From positions 124,001 through 188,000 of the forward strand of contig NZ_JABEQN010000002.1 of the NCBI RefSeq assembly GCF_014174165.1: a DNA stretch of 64,000 bases, in the 5' to 3' direction. Shown here one piece after another: positions 40,490 to 55,155 of this stretch (position 1 is its first letter; each line of letters begins with the position of its first letter). This DNA is from Gluconacetobacter dulcium (GTDB lineage: Bacteria > Pseudomonadota > Alphaproteobacteria > Acetobacterales > Acetobacteraceae). A model generated the notes under the pieces. It saw only the letters and a program-made list of their open reading frames with translations. It had not been told where the DNA came from and did no database searches. The translations under genes and the position numbers were made by a program.

Positions 40490-40843
40490 TTGTCTGCGTC
40501 GGCTGGTATTGTTGAAATCCGGCAAGTAGACGCATAGAATTCGGCAAAAGGCCGTTCCTCTCTTTCAAGGAGGGGAGCGGCCTTTGCTTTTTGTGTAAAA
40601 GTTCCGGCTGATTGCTTCAGGTTCCCGTGACTGGTGCTGTTGTGTGTGGCGGGGGAGATTTTCCCGTTCCGCCGGCCCAGTTTTCCGTTGCCTCGATCGG
40701 GCCGGTGACCTATCTTCTGCTTCTTCATTCCGAGACGACTGAGCAGGACATCGTGGCCGCGCCTTTTTTGGTGCCGGGCAAGGGAGGCTTGTTTTCCTTT
40801 GCGTGGCGGGCTGGCGGCAGGTGGATTGCGTGGGATCATCGGT
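40490..40843. other. rpsT-dnaA intergenic region
   Basis: About 350 bases with the rpsT terminator and the presumed dnaA promoter. No cluster of DnaA boxes (TTATCCACA-like) and no AT-rich unwinding region were seen, so the replication origin does not appear to lie here. Confidence 0.5.
40547..40590 (+). terminator. Rho-independent terminator of rpsT
   Basis: AAAGGCCGTTCCTC and its near complement ending GAGCGGCCTTT form a long stem around a short loop, followed by GCTTTTTG. It lies about 60 bases after the rpsT stop. Confidence 0.8.
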
Positions 40844-42361
40844 ATGACGGAGACGGAAAACGCAGGGACGGATCTTCCGCATGATCGGAAGGGTACCGTC
40901 TCCATGGGACCGGGATGGAACATGACGGGCGAACTCAGTGGATATGATGCCGTCGCGGAAGCCCGGTCGGTCCGGAATGTTCTCGACATCCACTGGTCGC
41001 GGATCTGTTCACGCCTGCAAGCCGAGGTTGGCGAGGTCGAGTATCGCACCTGGCTGAAGCAGATCAGCATTGGTCCGGTCGATGGCGACGAGATCACGCT
41101 CAATCTGCCGACCCGCTTTCTGCGCGACTGGGTGCGTACGCAGTATGGCGACCGGCTGAGTGCGCTGTGGAATGCCGAACTGCCGTCGATCCGCCGGGTG
41201 GAATTGCAGGTTGGGCGGGCTGAGCCGGTTGCCGATCCGGCGGATGCGGGCGAGGGTGGCGGTTCGGCCGATGCCGCGCCGGTTGCCGCCGTGGACGAGC
41301 GGGTGGCCGAGGCGCGCAGCGAGCTGAGCCGGCATGACCTGGCCGCGCCGCTGGACCCGCGTTTTACCTTCGATACGTTCGTGGTCGGCAAGCCTAACGA
41401 ATTTGCCTATGCCTGCGCCCGCCGGGTGGCGGAGCGGCCGTCCAGCCCCGGTTTCAATCCGCTGTTCCTCTACGGGGGCGTCGGGCTGGGCAAGACGCAT
41501 CTGATGCATGCCATCGGCTCGGAACTGACGCGGGGCGGCAAGGTCTCGGTGGCGTATATGTCGGCCGAGAAATTCATGTACCGCTTTATCGCCGCGATCC
41601 GCTCGCAATCGACGATGGAATTCAAGGAACAGCTTCGCTCGGTCGATGTGCTGATGATCGACGACCTTCAGTTCCTGATCGGCAAGGATAATACGCAGGA
41701 AGAGTTCTTCCATACGTTCAACGCGCTGGTCGATGCCGGGCGGCAGATCGTGGTTTCCGCCGACAAGTCGCCGTCCGACCTGTCGGGGCTGGAAGACCGG
41801 CTGCGCACGCGGCTGGGATGCGGCATGGTGGCCGACATTCATGCCACGACCTTCGAACTGCGGATCTCGATCCTGGAATCGAAGGCGGCGGCGTCGGGTG
41901 TCGCGGTGCCGGCCAAGGTGCTGGAATTCCTGGCCCACAAGATTACGTCGAACGTGCGGGAACTGGAGGGCGCGCTGAACCGCCTGATCGCCCATGCCAA
42001 TCTGTTCGGCCGGCCGGTGACGCTGGAAGCGACGCAGGATGTGCTGCACGATATCCTCAAGGCCCATGACCGGCGGGTGACGATCGAGGAAATCCAGCGC
42101 AAGGTGGCCGAGCACTGGAACATCCGCCTGACCGACATGTCCTCGGCCCGGCGTGCGCGCGCGGTGGCGCGGCCCCGGCAGGTGGCAATGTATCTGGCCA
42201 AGCAGTTGACCAGCCGGTCTCTGCCGGAAATCGGGCGCAAGTTCGGCAACCGCGATCATACGACCGTCATGCACGCGGTGGCGCGAGTGACCGAGCTGAT
42301 GGAGCGGGATACCGCGTTCGCCGAGGATGTCGAACTGCTGCGCCGCATGCTGGAAAGCTGA
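40844..42361 (+). CDS. dnaA: Chromosomal replication initiator DnaA
   Basis: About 505 residues. The N-terminal DnaB-interaction domain (WSRICSRLQAEVGEVEYRTWL), an acidic linker, the AAA+ domain (Walker A GGVGLGKTHLMHA, Walker B MIDDLQFL) and the DNA-binding domain IV (ARPRQVAMYLAKQ, GNRDHTTVMHA) are all present. It opens the origin and loads helicase. The start is uncertain: ATG 40844 is used, but ATG 40922 (with GGGATGGA upstream, 479 residues) fits the family length equally well. dnaN follows after 152 bases. Confidence 0.95.
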   Translation: MTETENAGTDLPHDRKGTVSMGPGWNMTGELSGYDAVAEARSVRNVLDIHWSRICSRLQAEVGEVEYRTWLKQISIGPVDGDEITLNLPTRFLRDWVRTQYGDRLSALWNAELPSIRRVELQVGRAEPVADPADAGEGGGSADAAPVAAVDERVAEARSELSRHDLAAPLDPRFTFDTFVVGKPNEFAYACARRVAERPSSPGFNPLFLYGGVGLGKTHLMHAIGSELTRGGKVSVAYMSAEKFMYRFIAAIRSQSTMEFKEQLRSVDVLMIDDLQFLIGKDNTQEEFFHTFNALVDAGRQIVVSADKSPSDLSGLEDRLRTRLGCGMVADIHATTFELRISILESKAAASGVAVPAKVLEFLAHKITSNVRELEGALNRLIAHANLFGRPVTLEATQDVLHDILKAHDRRVTIEEIQRKVAEHWNIRLTDMSSARRARAVARPRQVAMYLAKQLTSRSLPEIGRKFGNRDHTTVMHAVARVTELMERDTAFAEDVELLRRMLES

Positions 42362-42513
42362 CGGGCCGCCGCTGGATCGCCCGGCGGGGCTTTGCGCGGC
42401 CGGGCGGGGACTGCTAGAATCACGGGACCGAAGGTCATATCTGGCAGTCCGGGCGGGTAGCCGGGGCGGCCATGATCCCGGTGGCGTATGCCGGGCAAGG
42501 AGAGTCTGTACCT

Positions 42514-43638
42514 ATGAAGCTGAAGGCTGACCGCGCGACATTGCTGAAGGCTCTGGCGCATATCCAGAGTGTCGCCGAGAAGCGGAATACCATTCCGATT
42601 CTGGCCAATGTTCTGATCAATGTCGCGGATGGTCGGCTGACGCTGACGGCGACCGATATGGAAATCGCGGTGGTCGAGGAAATCGGCGCCGAGACGGCCC
42701 GCAATGGTGCCGTGACCGCGCCTGCCGCCGTGTTGCATGAGATCGTCCGCAAGCTGCCTGACGGGGTGGGGGTCGAACTGGACCATGCGGGCGGCGATGC
42801 GCCGCTGGCATTGCGGGCCGGGCGGTACACCACTAGCCTGAATGTGCTGGATGTGGACGATTTTCCGTCGATGACGGCGGGCGATCTGCCCAACCGCTTT
42901 ACGGTGGCGGCCGCGGTGCTGCGCGGGTTGATCGACCGCACGCGCTTTGCGATCTCGACCGAAGAGACGCGCTACTATCTCAACGGCATCTTTCTGCATG
43001 TTGCCGCCGGCGATACCGGGCCGATGCTGCGTGCGGTGGCGACCGATGGGCATCGTCTGGCGCGGGTCGAGACCGAGGTTCCTTCGGGGGCGGAGGCGAT
43101 GCCGGGCGTGATCGTGCCGCGCAAGACGATCGCCGAACTGCGCAAGCTGCTCGATGAAGGCGCCGAGGATGTGGTGGTCGGTCTGTCCGACACCCGTATC
43201 CAGTTCTCGGTGGGGCCGGTGACGCTGACCTCGAAGCTGATCGACGGCACCTTCCCCGAATATGACCGGGTGATTCCGCGTGGCAACGACCGGGTTCTGC
43301 GCGTGGGGAAGAAGGATTTCTCCGACGCCGTTGCCCGCGTCGCCGCGATCAGCCAGGAACGCTCGCGGCCCGTCAAACTCTCGATCGGGCGCAATCTGCT
43401 GACGCTTTCGGCGATCAGCCCCGACCAGGGGACGGCGAAGGAAGAACTGGACGAGAACTACGTGACCTACGATGCCGACCCGATGGAGATCGGCTTCCAG
43501 GCGCGTTATCTGAACGACATTACCGACCAGATCGACCGTGACGTGGAATTCCTGTTTTCCGACAGTTCCGCCCCGACCATCGTGCGTGATGTCGCCAGCC
43601 CCTCGGCGCTGTACGTGCTGATGCCGATGCGGGTCTGA
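42514..43638 (+). CDS. dnaN: DNA polymerase III beta subunit (sliding clamp)
   Basis: A 374-residue clamp protein with three repeated domains, starting MKLKADRATLLKALAHIQSV and ending PSALYVLMPMRV, as is standard for the family. It forms a ring that tethers polymerase III to DNA. AAGGAGAG lies 9 bases before ATG 42514. recF follows after 22 bases. Confidence 0.97.
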   Translation: MKLKADRATLLKALAHIQSVAEKRNTIPILANVLINVADGRLTLTATDMEIAVVEEIGAETARNGAVTAPAAVLHEIVRKLPDGVGVELDHAGGDAPLALRAGRYTTSLNVLDVDDFPSMTAGDLPNRFTVAAAVLRGLIDRTRFAISTEETRYYLNGIFLHVAAGDTGPMLRAVATDGHRLARVETEVPSGAEAMPGVIVPRKTIAELRKLLDEGAEDVVVGLSDTRIQFSVGPVTLTSKLIDGTFPEYDRVIPRGNDRVLRVGKKDFSDAVARVAAISQERSRPVKLSIGRNLLTLSAISPDQGTAKEELDENYVTYDADPMEIGFQARYLNDITDQIDRDVEFLFSDSSAPTIVRDVASPSALYVLMPMRV

Positions 43639-43660
43639 TCGCGGGGGCGCTGGCCGCATC

Positions 43661-47339
<3,679 letters not shown>

Positions 47340-47379
47340 GGCAGGCGATTTCCATTATGTTGTGTCGTGGAGAGCAGTG

Positions 47380-48195
47380 ATGCGTCTGTCACGTAAGATC
47401 GCGGCGCGGGGACTTCCCGCGCTGGCTCTGGCGGCCATGCTCGGTGCGTGGACGCCGGTTGTTCAGGCGGCGGAGGCGCCCGCGTCCGGGCAGATCGTCC
47501 ATACCTATGGCGTGTTCAATCACGGCTTTCGGGCGCTGACGATTGCGGCGCGCTATGCCGTGACGCCGGATGGTTATGCCGTGCGGTCGACGATCCGCAG
47601 CGGCGGCCTGCTGGGGCTGCTGGTGCATATGAACGTCACCTCGCAGGCGACGGGGCGTTTCGTGCCCGATGGGGTGCAGCCGCTGACCTATGACAGTGCG
47701 GGCTATTCGCGCGGCGAGGATCGGCATGTCGTGCTGGATTACAGCGGCGGACAGACGCATATCGCGCTCCAGACCCCGCCCGAGCCCAGTCGCGACCCGA
47801 TTCCGGCCGCCGATCTGGCACCGGCGATGGATTCGCTCAGCGCATTGATGCGGCTGCAACAGGCGGTGCGGGCGCATCATCAGTGCGACGGGTCGGCGAC
47901 CGTGTTCGATGGGGCGCGGCTGCTGCGGATGGATGCCCATACGGTGGGCATGCAGGACATGGCGCGCGATTCCCGTCAGCCTTATCAGGGCGCGGCGTTG
48001 CGCTGTGATTTCAGCGACATGCAGATTGCCGGGTTCCGCAAGAGCGACGGGCCGGGTTCGGCGGCCCGCAAGCCCGTGAACGGCTCGGTCTGGTTTCAGG
48101 ATGTGCCGGGCGATGGGCTGACGATCGTCCGCATCGCCTTCGACCATCCGAAGCTGGGACATTTGACGGTGATGCTGTTGCCGGATGCCGCTTAG
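47380..48195 (+). CDS. DUF3108 family periplasmic protein
   Basis: A 271-residue protein with a signal peptide (GLPALALAAMLGAWTPVVQAAEA, cleavage about residue 28). The mature part is a beta-rich domain, e.g. YGVFNHGFRALTIAARYAVTPDG and GLLVHMNVTSQATGRFVPDG, typical of DUF3108 proteins. Function is unknown; a lipid- or ligand-binding periplasmic role is often suggested from structure. It follows gyrB by 40 bases on the same strand and converges on gph. Confidence 0.75.
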   Translation: MRLSRKIAARGLPALALAAMLGAWTPVVQAAEAPASGQIVHTYGVFNHGFRALTIAARYAVTPDGYAVRSTIRSGGLLGLLVHMNVTSQATGRFVPDGVQPLTYDSAGYSRGEDRHVVLDYSGGQTHIALQTPPEPSRDPIPAADLAPAMDSLSALMRLQQAVRAHHQCDGSATVFDGARLLRMDAHTVGMQDMARDSRQPYQGAALRCDFSDMQIAGFRKSDGPGSAARKPVNGSVWFQDVPGDGLTIVRIAFDHPKLGHLTVMLLPDAA

Positions 48196-48212
48196 GGCGT
48201 TTTCTGACGCCC
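48195..48212. terminator. Small hairpin between convergent genes
   Basis: GGGCGT (48195-48200) and ACGCCC (48207-48212) form a 6-bp stem between the DUF3108 gene and gph. It may act as a weak two-way terminator; there is no clear T-tract. Confidence 0.35.
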
Positions 48213-48217
48213 CCTGT

Positions 48218-48898
48218 TCAGGCTGGAATTAATTCGCCGGCGAGGTGCGGGATTTCGGTCATGGAATCGCCGCCTGCCGTGGCGCCGGCTTCCATCTCCG
48301 GGCGGCCATAGCCCCAGAGGGCGAAGATAGCGAGTACGCCGGCCCCTTCAGCGGCCGCGATGTCGTTGTGATGGTCGCCGACCATGACGGAACGCAGCGG
48401 CGTGCCGTGGGCCTGCTGAATGGTGCCGAGCAGGTGGATGGGGTCGGGCTTGCGGGCGGAGAAACTGTCGCCGCCGCCGATGGCGTCGAACACGCCTTCC
48501 AGCCCCAGCGCGTCGATGATGCGTGTGGCGGCGGCGACCGGCTTGTTGGTGCAGACCGCCAGCCGCCAGCCCTGCGCCCGCAGGGTCTTGAGCGCGTAGT
48601 CGGTGCCGGGGAAGAGGCGGGACTGCTCGGTGGAGCGGGGCGTGTAGTCGGCCATGTAGCGTTGCACGGCCTCAACGGCGTCGATCGGCGTTGCGGCCTC
48701 GCCGGCATGGGCCAGCAGGCGGCGCACCAGCGCGGCCACGCCGTCACCGACCATGGCGCGCACCAGGTCGGGCGCGATGCCGGGCAGGCCGTAGCTTTGC
48801 AGCATGCGGTCGGCGCTGGCGGCGAGGTCCGGCAGGCTGTCCAGAAGCGTGCCGTCCATGTCGAAAACGGCGAGGCGGGGTGGGGTCTGTGATGGCAT
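48218..48898 (-). CDS. gph: Phosphoglycolate phosphatase (HAD family)
   Basis: A 226-residue HAD hydrolase: VFDMDGTLLDSLPDLAAS (nucleophile Asp), the helical cap, VCTNKPVAAATRIIDALGL (motif II Thr), ARKPDPIHLLGTIQQA (motif III Lys) and VMVGDHHNDIAAAEGAGV (motif IV). Gph removes phosphate from 2-phosphoglycolate formed in DNA repair. Related HAD enzymes act on other small phosphates, so the substrate is inferred. It is divergent from glmU. Confidence 0.87.
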   Translation of the reverse strand: MPSQTPPRLAVFDMDGTLLDSLPDLAASADRMLQSYGLPGIAPDLVRAMVGDGVAALVRRLLAHAGEAATPIDAVEAVQRYMADYTPRSTEQSRLFPGTDYALKTLRAQGWRLAVCTNKPVAAATRIIDALGLEGVFDAIGGGDSFSARKPDPIHLLGTIQQAHGTPLRSVMVGDHHNDIAAAEGAGVLAIFALWGYGRPEMEAGATAGGDSMTEIPHLAGELIPA

Positions 48899-49014
48899 GG
48901 GCTTCTCCTGACACCGGGCCTTTCGGGCTGGATGCAGTAATTGGTAAACCTAAGTGATGGCCTTGGATCACCCTTTATTTGACAGGGCCGATCCTCGCCC
49001 GCTACCCGCATGAC

Positions 49015-50390
49015 ATGAATGCCCCGCCTCTGTCCGCGACGCCCGCGGACCTGACCGCCCGACGCCCCGCCACCGCCGTCATCCTGGCGGCGGGAATGGG
49101 AACGCGCATGAAGTCCGCCCAGCCGAAGGTGATGCATCCGCTCGCCGGCCGGCCGATGCTGCGCTACCTGCTGGATCATGCGGCCACGGTGTTCGACCGG
49201 ATCGTGGTCGTCGTCGGGCCGGGGATGGAGCAGGTGGCCGCGCTGGCGGCGCCGCATCAGGTCGTCGTGCAGGCGGATCGGCTGGGCACCGCCCATGCCG
49301 CCGCCCAGGCGGCGGATCTGTTCGGTGACGGCGATGTGGCCGTGCTGTATGGCGACAATCCGCTGATCACGCCGGAGAGCATGCGCAACCTGCTGGCCTG
49401 CCGGGCAACGCCCGGTGTCGGGCTGGCGCTGATGGCGATGCGGCCGCGCGATCCGGGCCGCTATGGCCGGATCGTCAGTGAAGACGGGCTGGTAAAGCGG
49501 ATCGTGGAATGGGCGGATGCGAGCGCGCAGGAGCGGGCGATCGGTCTGTGCAATGCCGGCGTGCTGTGCGCCGAGGCCGCGACCTTCCGGCGCTGGCTGT
49601 CGATGGTGCGCAACGACAACGCGCAGGGCGAATATTATCTGGGCGACGTGGTGGCGCTGGCCGTTGCCGAAGGGGAGCAGGTGCGCGCGGTGGAGGCGCC
49701 CGAGGACGAATTGCGCGGCATCAATTCCCGCGCCGAACTGGCCGAGGCCGAAGCCTGCGTCCAGAAACGCCTGCGCGCGGCGGCGATGGACGCGGGTGTG
49801 ACGCTGGTGGCGCCGGAGACGGTCTTTCTGTCGGCCGATACTGTGTTCGAGCCGGATGTGCTGGTACAGCCCCATGTGGTGTTCGGGCCGGGGGTGCGGG
49901 TGCATCGCGGGGCGGAGATCCGGGCGTTCAGCCATCTGGAAGGTTGCGTGGTGGGGCCGGGGGCGCTGATCGGGCCTTATGCGCGGCTGCGGCCGGGCAG
50001 CGATGTGGGGGCGGCGGCGCATGTCGGCAATTTCGTCGAGTTGAAGGCGACGACGCTTGGTGCCGGGGCGAAGGCGAACCATCTGACCTATCTGGGGGAT
50101 GCGGCGATCGGGGCCGGAACCAATGTCGGAGCCGGGACGATTACCTGCAATTATGACGGTGTGTTCAAGCACCGTACCGAAATCGGCGCGGAGTGCTTTA
50201 TCGGGTCGGATGCGATTCTGGTGGCGCCGGTGGCGATCGGTGACGGGGCGCTGGTCGCGGCGGGAAGTGTCGTGACCGAAGACGTGCCTGCCGGCGCGCT
50301 GGCCTTCGGCCGCGCGCGGCAGGAGAACAAGGACGGTCGGGGGGCGGCGTTGCGCGATGCCCTGCGCCGCAAGAAGAAGGAGCAGGGGTG

Positions 50391-50391
<1 letters not shown>
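49015..50391 (+). CDS. glmU: Bifunctional GlcN-1-P acetyltransferase / GlcNAc-1-P uridyltransferase
   Basis: A 458-residue enzyme that makes UDP-GlcNAc. The N-terminal uridyltransferase domain begins AVILAAGMGTRMKSAQPKVMHPLAG; the C-terminal left-handed beta helix (about 260-445) carries the acetyltransferase, with NFVELKATTLGAGAKANHLTYLGDA by its KANHLTY motif and GAGTITCNYDG. ATG 49015 gives the normal length. Its TGA overlaps the glmS start, forming a glmU-glmS operon supplying amino sugar for wall and possibly for the polysaccharide locus. Confidence 0.96.
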
Positions 50392-52214
<1,823 letters not shown>

Positions 52215-52338
52215 CCGGATGGCCCTGGGACGCTCGGTGCAGGTCGCACGCTGACGGGTGTTGTCTTCGGCCGGCGGAGGCAACATCCTCTCGCCCCGAA
52301 CCGCCGGCTGGCCCGGTGGCGGGAAGGGAGCGATATCC

Positions 52339-53349
52339 ATGACGAAAATGGAATCCGGCGGACGGCCGCGCGTTCTGGTGCGCGGGGCCGGCGTGGCGGG
52401 CCTGACCAGCGCGGTGACGCTGGCGGAACGCGGCGCCGACGTGGTGTTGCTGGAGATTGGTGGCCGCGAGGGCTCCGGGGCGTCGTGGATGGCGGGGGGG
52501 ATGCTGGCGCCGTGGTGCGAGGCCGAATCCGCGCCGCCGGAAGTGACGCGCGATTCGCTCGAATCGGTCGAATGGTGGGCCGCCCATGTGCCGGACGTGG
52601 CGCGGAATGGCACGCTGGTGCTGGCCCCGCCGCGCGATGTGGGCGATATCGCGCGTTTCGCACGGCGAACCAGCCATTTCCAGACCGTGGATGGTGCCCG
52701 CATCGCCGAACTGGAACCCGATCTGGAGGGGCGGTTCGACAAGGGGCTGTTCTTTCCCGAAGAGGGGCATCTGGACCCGCGCGAGGCGCTGGGGGCGCTG
52801 CGTGCGCGACTGGTCGCGCTGGGCGGCACGATCGTTGTCAATGCGCCGGCCGAACGCATGGCTGAAGTCCCGTGGCATGGCGCGCGGCCCGACTGGGTGG
52901 TGGATTGCACGGGAATCGCCGCCGAAAACCGCTTGACCGGACTGCGTGGCGTGCGCGGCGAGATGGTGTTGCTGCGCTGCCATGAGGTGACGCTGAGCCG
53001 GCCGGTCCGCATGCTGCATCCGCGGATACCGGTTTACATCGTGCCCAGGGCGGACCATCTGTTCATGGTGGGGGCGACGATGGTGGAGAGCGAGAGTCTG
53101 GCCAGCATGACCCTGCGCTCGATGGTGGAATTGCTGACCGCCGCCTATGTGCTGCATCCGGCCTTTGGTGAGGCGGAAATCGTCGAAACGGGCGTTGGCG
53201 TGCGGCCCGCCTATCCGGACAATGTGCCGGCCGTGACCGTGGAAGGGCGCACCGTTCATGTGAACGGGATGTATCGTCATGGTTTTCTGCTGTCGCCTTC
53301 GCGGGCCAGGCAGGTGGGCGACATCGTGTTCGGCGGCCCCGCCGCCTGA
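52339..53349 (+). CDS. thiO: Glycine oxidase ThiO-like FAD-dependent oxidoreductase
   Basis: A 336-residue DAO-family flavoprotein: RVLVRGAGVAGLTSAVTLAERGADVVLLE (FAD-binding GxGxxG) and SGASWMAGGMLAPWCEAE (typical ThiO segment), plus GVRPAYPDNVPAV near the C-terminus. It oxidises glycine to the iminoacetate needed for thiazole formation with ThiS and ThiG. ATG 52339 begins MTKMESGGRPRVLVRG. It starts the thiO-thiS-thiG-thiE unit. No TPP riboswitch was found in the 124 bases upstream. Confidence 0.88.
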   Translation: MTKMESGGRPRVLVRGAGVAGLTSAVTLAERGADVVLLEIGGREGSGASWMAGGMLAPWCEAESAPPEVTRDSLESVEWWAAHVPDVARNGTLVLAPPRDVGDIARFARRTSHFQTVDGARIAELEPDLEGRFDKGLFFPEEGHLDPREALGALRARLVALGGTIVVNAPAERMAEVPWHGARPDWVVDCTGIAAENRLTGLRGVRGEMVLLRCHEVTLSRPVRMLHPRIPVYIVPRADHLFMVGATMVESESLASMTLRSMVELLTAAYVLHPAFGEAEIVETGVGVRPAYPDNVPAVTVEGRTVHVNGMYRHGFLLSPSRARQVGDIVFGGPAA

Positions 53350-53393
53350 CGGTTTGGCGGGGCGACGGGCGAACGGGGCGGGGAGGAAAGACG

Positions 53394-53591
53394 TTGAGGA
53401 TACTGGTGAACGAGGAGCCGCGCGAGGTCACGACGGCGACCCTGGCCGGCCTGCTGGATGAACTGGGCTATGGCGACGCCAGGGTGGCGACGGCGGTGGA
53501 TGGCGCGTTCGTCCCGGCATCGCGCCGGGCGTCATGGACGATTGATGAGGGCGCGCGGATCGAGATCCTGGCCCCGATGCAGGGGGGATAG
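53394..53591 (+). CDS. thiS: Sulfur carrier protein ThiS
   Basis: A 65-residue ubiquitin-fold protein, [10 protein letters not shown] at the start and APMQGG at the end; the C-terminal Gly-Gly is thiocarboxylated to deliver sulfur to thiazole. The start is TTG 53394 with GGGAGGAAAG upstream; the first residues MRILVNEEP fit the family. It lies between thiO and thiG, 4 bases before thiG. Confidence 0.93.
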   Translation: MRILVNEEPREVTTATLAGLLDELGYGDARVATAVDGAFVPASRRASWTIDEGARIEILAPMQGG

Positions 53592-53595
53592 ACCC

Positions 53596-54366
53596 ATGCT
53601 GTTCTATGGTACCGAACTGTCGTCCCGCCTGATGCTGGGGACGGCGCAATATCCGTCGCCCGAAATCCTGGCCGATGCCGTGCGGGCGGCCCAGGCGGGG
53701 GTGGTGACGGTGTCGCTGCGGCGCGAATCGGTCGGCAGTCGCGCGGGGCAGGCTTTCTGGTCGCTGATCCGCGATCTGGGCGTGCCGGTTCTGCCCAATA
53801 CCGCCGGTTGCCATACGGTGAAGGAGGCGGTGACGACCGCCCACATGGCGCGCGAGGTGTTCGAGACCGACTGGATCAAGCTGGAAGTCATCGGCGAATC
53901 GGACACGCTGCAACCCGATATGTTCGCGCTGGTCGAGGCGGCGCGAATCCTGAGCGAGGATGGATTCAAGGTCTTTCCGTACATGACGGAGGATCTGGTC
54001 GGGGCCGAGCGCCTGTTGCGGGCGGGCTGCCGGGTGCTGATGCCCTGGGGGGCGCCGATCGGCTCCGGCAAGGGGCTGAACAATGTGTTCGGCCTGCGGG
54101 CATTGCGCGCGCATTTTCCCGATGTGCCGCTGGTGGTGGATGCGGGGATCGGCCTGCCGTCTCACGCCGCCCAGGCGATGGAACTGGGCTATGACGCCGT
54201 GCTGATCAATACCGCCGTGGCGCAGTCGGGCGATCCGGCGCGGATGGCGGCGGCGTTTCGGCTGGCGGTCGAGGCCGGGCTGATCGCGCGGGCCGCCGAC
54301 CCGATGGAGCAGCGCGACATGGCGGCGCCTTCGACCCCTGTGCTGGGCCGGGCGGTGCTGGCATGA
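53596..54366 (+). CDS. thiG: Thiazole synthase ThiG
   Basis: A 256-residue TIM-barrel enzyme. [16 protein letters not shown] opens it, [14 protein letters not shown] is a conserved block, [10 protein letters not shown] includes the catalytic lysine region, and [15 protein letters not shown] and [28 protein letters not shown] by parts close it. It condenses DXP, iminoglycine and ThiS-thiocarboxylate. thiE overlaps its end by 4 bases. Confidence 0.95.
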   Translation: MLFYGTELSSRLMLGTAQYPSPEILADAVRAAQAGVVTVSLRRESVGSRAGQAFWSLIRDLGVPVLPNTAGCHTVKEAVTTAHMAREVFETDWIKLEVIGESDTLQPDMFALVEAARILSEDGFKVFPYMTEDLVGAERLLRAGCRVLMPWGAPIGSGKGLNNVFGLRALRAHFPDVPLVVDAGIGLPSHAAQAMELGYDAVLINTAVAQSGDPARMAAAFRLAVEAGLIARAADPMEQRDMAAPSTPVLGRAVLA

Positions 54367-54995
54367 GCCTGCCGTCACGGATCTATCCGGTCGTCGATCG
54401 GGCGGTGTGGGTCGATCGTCTGGGCGGGGCCGGGGCGCGGCTGATCCAGTTGCGCGTCAAGGATCTGGAAGGCGCCGTGCTGCTGGGGGAGATCCGCGCC
54501 GCGCGTGCCCATGCCGCGCGCCATGGCGTGTGCCTGGTGCTGAATGATTACTGGCGCCTCGCTCTGGATGAAGGAATCGACTTCATTCATCTGGGCCAGG
54601 AAGATCTGGACGATGCCGATCTGGCGGCGATTCGGGCTGGTGGGATTCGTCTGGGCGTGAGTACCCATTCCACCGGTGAACTCGATCGTGCCCTGTCGGT
54701 GCGGCCCGATTATGTCGCGCTCGGCCCGGTCTGGCCGACCCGGCTGAAGAAGATGCCCTGGGGGCCGCAGGGTGTGGAGCGGCTGAGGGAGTGGAAGCGG
54801 CTGGTCGGGTCGGTGCCGCTGGTCGCCATCGGTGGCATTACGCTGGCGCGCGTGGCATCCTGCATCGCGGCCGGGGCGGATTGCGTTTCCGCCGTGTCCG
54901 ACTTCATCGGCCAGCCGGACCCCGAGGCGCAGGTCCGGGCGTGGCTGGCGGCCACGGCTGAGGGCGCCGTGTTTCAGGACGGCAGCATAACGTGA
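54363..54995 (+). CDS. thiE: Thiamine phosphate synthase ThiE
   Basis: A 210-residue TIM-barrel enzyme: [38 protein letters not shown] (pyrophosphate-binding Asn/Asp), [36 protein letters not shown] and [11 protein letters not shown]. It joins the HMP-PP pyrimidine and thiazole phosphate to thiamine phosphate. It ends the operon. thiC and thiD are not in the window. Confidence 0.92.
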   Translation: MSLPSRIYPVVDRAVWVDRLGGAGARLIQLRVKDLEGAVLLGEIRAARAHAARHGVCLVLNDYWRLALDEGIDFIHLGQEDLDDADLAAIRAGGIRLGVSTHSTGELDRALSVRPDYVALGPVWPTRLKKMPWGPQGVERLREWKRLVGSVPLVAIGGITLARVASCIAAGADCVSAVSDFIGQPDPEAQVRAWLAATAEGAVFQDGSIT

Positions 54996-55155
54996 CCGTC
55001 TGGTGCCGTTGCCGGTAACCGGCCGGTATGCTTTTTCGGGGCATGAGCACGGGCGAGGGCACCGGCGCCGCATCGCGGGGCCGGAAGGCCATCGGAATGT
55101 CATACTCTCGGGCCATGATGAATGGGCCGGGCGTAGGACGACAGGGAGTTAACGG

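Noticed and set aside
40490-40843. Possible replication origin next to dnaA
   Set aside because: No cluster of DnaA boxes or AT-rich region; only the rpsT terminator and a presumed promoter can be seen.
52215-52338. Possible TPP riboswitch upstream of thiO
   Set aside because: The conserved CUGAGA and ACCUGAUCNGG-type segments of the thi box are absent.
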